Below are positions 6,599 through 7,340 of a stretch of 7,340 nucleotides of DNA, one piece after another. The position numbers and the translations under genes were made by a program. Positions within the stretch are counted from its first letter, which is position 1. The number at the start of each line of letters is the position of its first letter. Source of the stretch: Thermoplasmata archaeon M9B2D. GTDB taxonomy: Archaea > Thermoplasmatota > E2 > DHVEG-1. The notes beneath the pieces were generated by a model. It did not search any database, had not been told where the DNA came from, and saw only the letters and a list, made by a program, of their open reading frames with translations. The DNA is taken from assembly GCA_002900555.1 (NCBI GenBank), contig MUGD01000095.1, forward strand, positions 1 through 7,340. The letters run 5' to 3'.

Positions 6599-6976
6599 AT
6601 GGAACATGAGGTACGAGATGGTTTAAAATACACAAAGACGCACGAATGGGTAAAACTTGAAGGAACCAAAGCAAAAATCGGGATAACCGATCACGCGCAG
6701 CACGAACTGACCGACATTGTCTTTGTCGAGCTACCAACCGTGGGAAAAGAAATCAATAAAGGAGAAGAACTCTGCGTCGTTGAATCAGTCAAATCGGTCT
6801 CAGAGGTATACGCGCCAGTCGGCGGCACGATAACGGCAGTAAACACCACGCTTGATGATTCCCCGGAACGTATCAACAGCAGCCCCTACGACGATGGCTG
6901 GCTTGTCGAAATCGAACTAAAGGACATCGCAGAAGTAGGCATGCTACTGGACGCAGCAGCATATAAGAAACTCTAA
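6599..6976 (+). CDS. gcvH: Glycine cleavage system H protein (lipoyl carrier)
   Basis: Lipoylated shuttle protein that carries the aminomethyl group between the P, T and L proteins of glycine cleavage. From ATG 6599 the protein has 125 residues, the standard H-protein length. It opens with LKYTKTHEWVK (9-19), the conserved GcvH start. IGITDHAQHELTDIVFVELP is the lipoyl-domain core. The lipoyl-accepting lysine is K65 in VVESVKSVSE, and APVGGTITAVN and SPYDDGWLVEIE complete the domain. Extending to the in-frame ATG at 6515 would add 28 residues unlike the family and would run through the TATA box, so 6599 is preferred. The lysine and its surroundings are intact, which suggests a functional protein. 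gcvP, the L protein and lipoate-attachment genes are not in the window. Confidence 0.96.
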   Translation: MEHEVRDGLKYTKTHEWVKLEGTKAKIGITDHAQHELTDIVFVELPTVGKEINKGEELCVVESVKSVSEVYAPVGGTITAVNTTLDDSPERINSSPYDDGWLVEIELKDIAEVGMLLDAAAYKKL

Positions 6977-7013
6977 GGCTCCTTCAAAGACGATTGTTCG
7001 AATAAACCAGAAT

Positions 7014-7060
7014 ACTCTTTTTCTGTTCCATACACACCCGCTAATCGAAACAATTTTTTA
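7014..7060 (+). terminator. Possible T-rich terminator after gcvH
   Basis: Short T runs (TTTTT at 7018-7022 and TTTTTT at 7054-7059) follow the gcvH stop by 40-85 nt. There is no strong hairpin before them, so the call rests only on the known preference of archaeal polymerase for U-tracts and on a new promoter starting downstream. Confidence 0.3.
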
Positions 7061-7065
7061 TGCTG

Positions 7066-7087
7066 CCCGGAGAACATTCTTCGCGGG
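7066..7087. repeat. Dyad element touching the BRE of the last gene
   Basis: Outer arms CCCG (7066-7069) and CGGG (7084-7087) enclose inner arms AGAA (7071-7074) and TTCT (7077-7080), with centres offset by one base. The right arm overlaps the BRE-like sequence of the next promoter. It could be a repressor or activator site; the arms are short and chance is possible. Confidence 0.3.
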
Positions 7088-7100
7088 AAATATATTTAAA
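7084..7100 (+). promoter_or_regulatory. BRE/TATA-like promoter of the 3'-terminal gene
   Basis: CGGGAAA (BRE-like, 7084-7090) is followed directly by TATATTTAAA (7091-7100), one of the best TATA boxes in the window. It is centred about 47 nt before ATG 7143. The predicted leader of around 20 nt leaves room for the Shine-Dalgarno site at 7131-7139. Confidence 0.65.
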
Positions 7101-7130
7101 TAGTTGACAGATAAGTTATACTACCAAACT

Positions 7131-7139
7131 GGTGGTGAT
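7131..7139 (+). promoter_or_regulatory. Strong Shine-Dalgarno site that fixes the 7143 start
   Basis: GGTGGTGAT differs at one base from GGAGGTGAT, the complement of the 16S rRNA 3' end, and ends 3 nt before ATG 7143. An earlier ATG at 7138 meets a stop two codons later. The preceding ACCA (7123-7126) could pair with TGGT (7130-7133) and partly mask the site. Confidence 0.6.
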
Positions 7140-7142
7140 GGG

Positions 7143-7340
7143 ATGAAGGATGACCCGATAGAACATGTACTTGACGATTTAATGCGACTTGATGATATCC
7201 TTGCCTGCATGGTCGCACGGCGGAACATGATCAGCGTGATGCCATCAGGTGAAGGGTTCAAACCAGAGGTAAACCAGATCTGGGACGTCATCAAACGAGC
7301 AATGGATGACGTGTTTACCGTGATTCGCGAATATTCCGGC
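7143..7340 (+). CDS. Small cytoplasmic protein, possibly roadblock/LC7-like; 3'-truncated
   Basis: The first 66 residues are visible, opening MKDDPIEHVLDDLMRLDDIL, and the frame is open to the window edge. The pattern is an amphipathic helix (5-18), a short hydrophobic strand ILACMVARRNMISVM, then a second long helix EVNQIWDVIKRAMDDVFTVIREY (about 42-64). This helix-strand-helix order and the LDDILACMVAR segment recall roadblock/LC7 (MglB-like) regulatory domains, which in archaea often accompany small GTPases, but the match is by eye and the rest of the protein is missing. No signal peptide or membrane segment is seen. The start is supported by a near-consensus Shine-Dalgarno site and a good BRE/TATA upstream. 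No functional link with gcvH is evident. Confidence 0.7.
   Translation, partial: MKDDPIEHVLDDLMRLDDILACMVARRNMISVMPSGEGFKPEVNQIWDVIKRAMDDVFTVIREYSG

Noticed and set aside
6991..7010. GTTCGAAT resembling a tRNA T-loop
   Set aside because: No flanking T-stem, anticodon arm or acceptor stem can be formed around it.
1..7340. CRISPR arrays, insertion sequences, integrases or other mobile-element signs
   Set aside because: No spaced direct repeats, transposase motifs or terminal inverted repeats were seen; the genes are housekeeping or metabolic.

Overview
The window is archaeal chromosomal DNA. It encodes a transcription factor TFB, an archaeal-type fibrillarin and an isoprenyl diphosphate synthase, and most transcription units are preceded by BRE/TATA-like promoters about 25-47 nt ahead of the start codon, with short leaders. 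The gene set fits a euryarchaeal-type genome, perhaps an uncultured Thermoplasmatota relative. That placement is an inference; no rRNA gene is present to confirm it.

Layout. At 1-1526 (+) lie a 5'-truncated TFB and, 6 nt later, an RlmE/FtsJ-type rRNA 2'-O-methyltransferase. At 1579-2553 (+) is a polyprenyl diphosphate synthase with its own TATA box. It converges, 6 nt apart, on fibrillarin (2560-3225, -). Upstream on the minus strand is a two-gene unit: a SPASM-type radical SAM protein (4135-5209, -) followed after 15 nt by a class I SAM methyltransferase that resembles sarcosine/dimethylglycine N-methyltransferases (3313-4119, -). A 172-nt divergent promoter region separates this unit from gcvT (5382-6503, +). 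gcvH (6599-6976, +) follows with its own promoter. The window ends inside a small, possibly roadblock/LC7-like gene (7143 onward, +).

Function. TFB, RlmE and fibrillarin are information-processing genes (promoter recognition, 23S rRNA 2'-O-methylation, C/D-box guided methylation). The polyprenyl synthase supplies isoprenoid chains for membrane lipids or quinones. GcvT and GcvH are the T and H proteins of the glycine cleavage system; the P and L proteins are not in this window.

The least explained part is the radical SAM/methyltransferase pair, divergent from gcvT. The methyltransferase's resemblance to sarcosine/dimethylglycine N-methyltransferases makes a link to glycine or one-carbon chemistry tempting but unproven. 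The radical SAM gene also carries an apparent +1 frameshift in a run of seven G. Reading through it restores a 34-residue N-terminus that starts at an ATG placed correctly behind a TATA box. The rest is ordinary housekeeping content.
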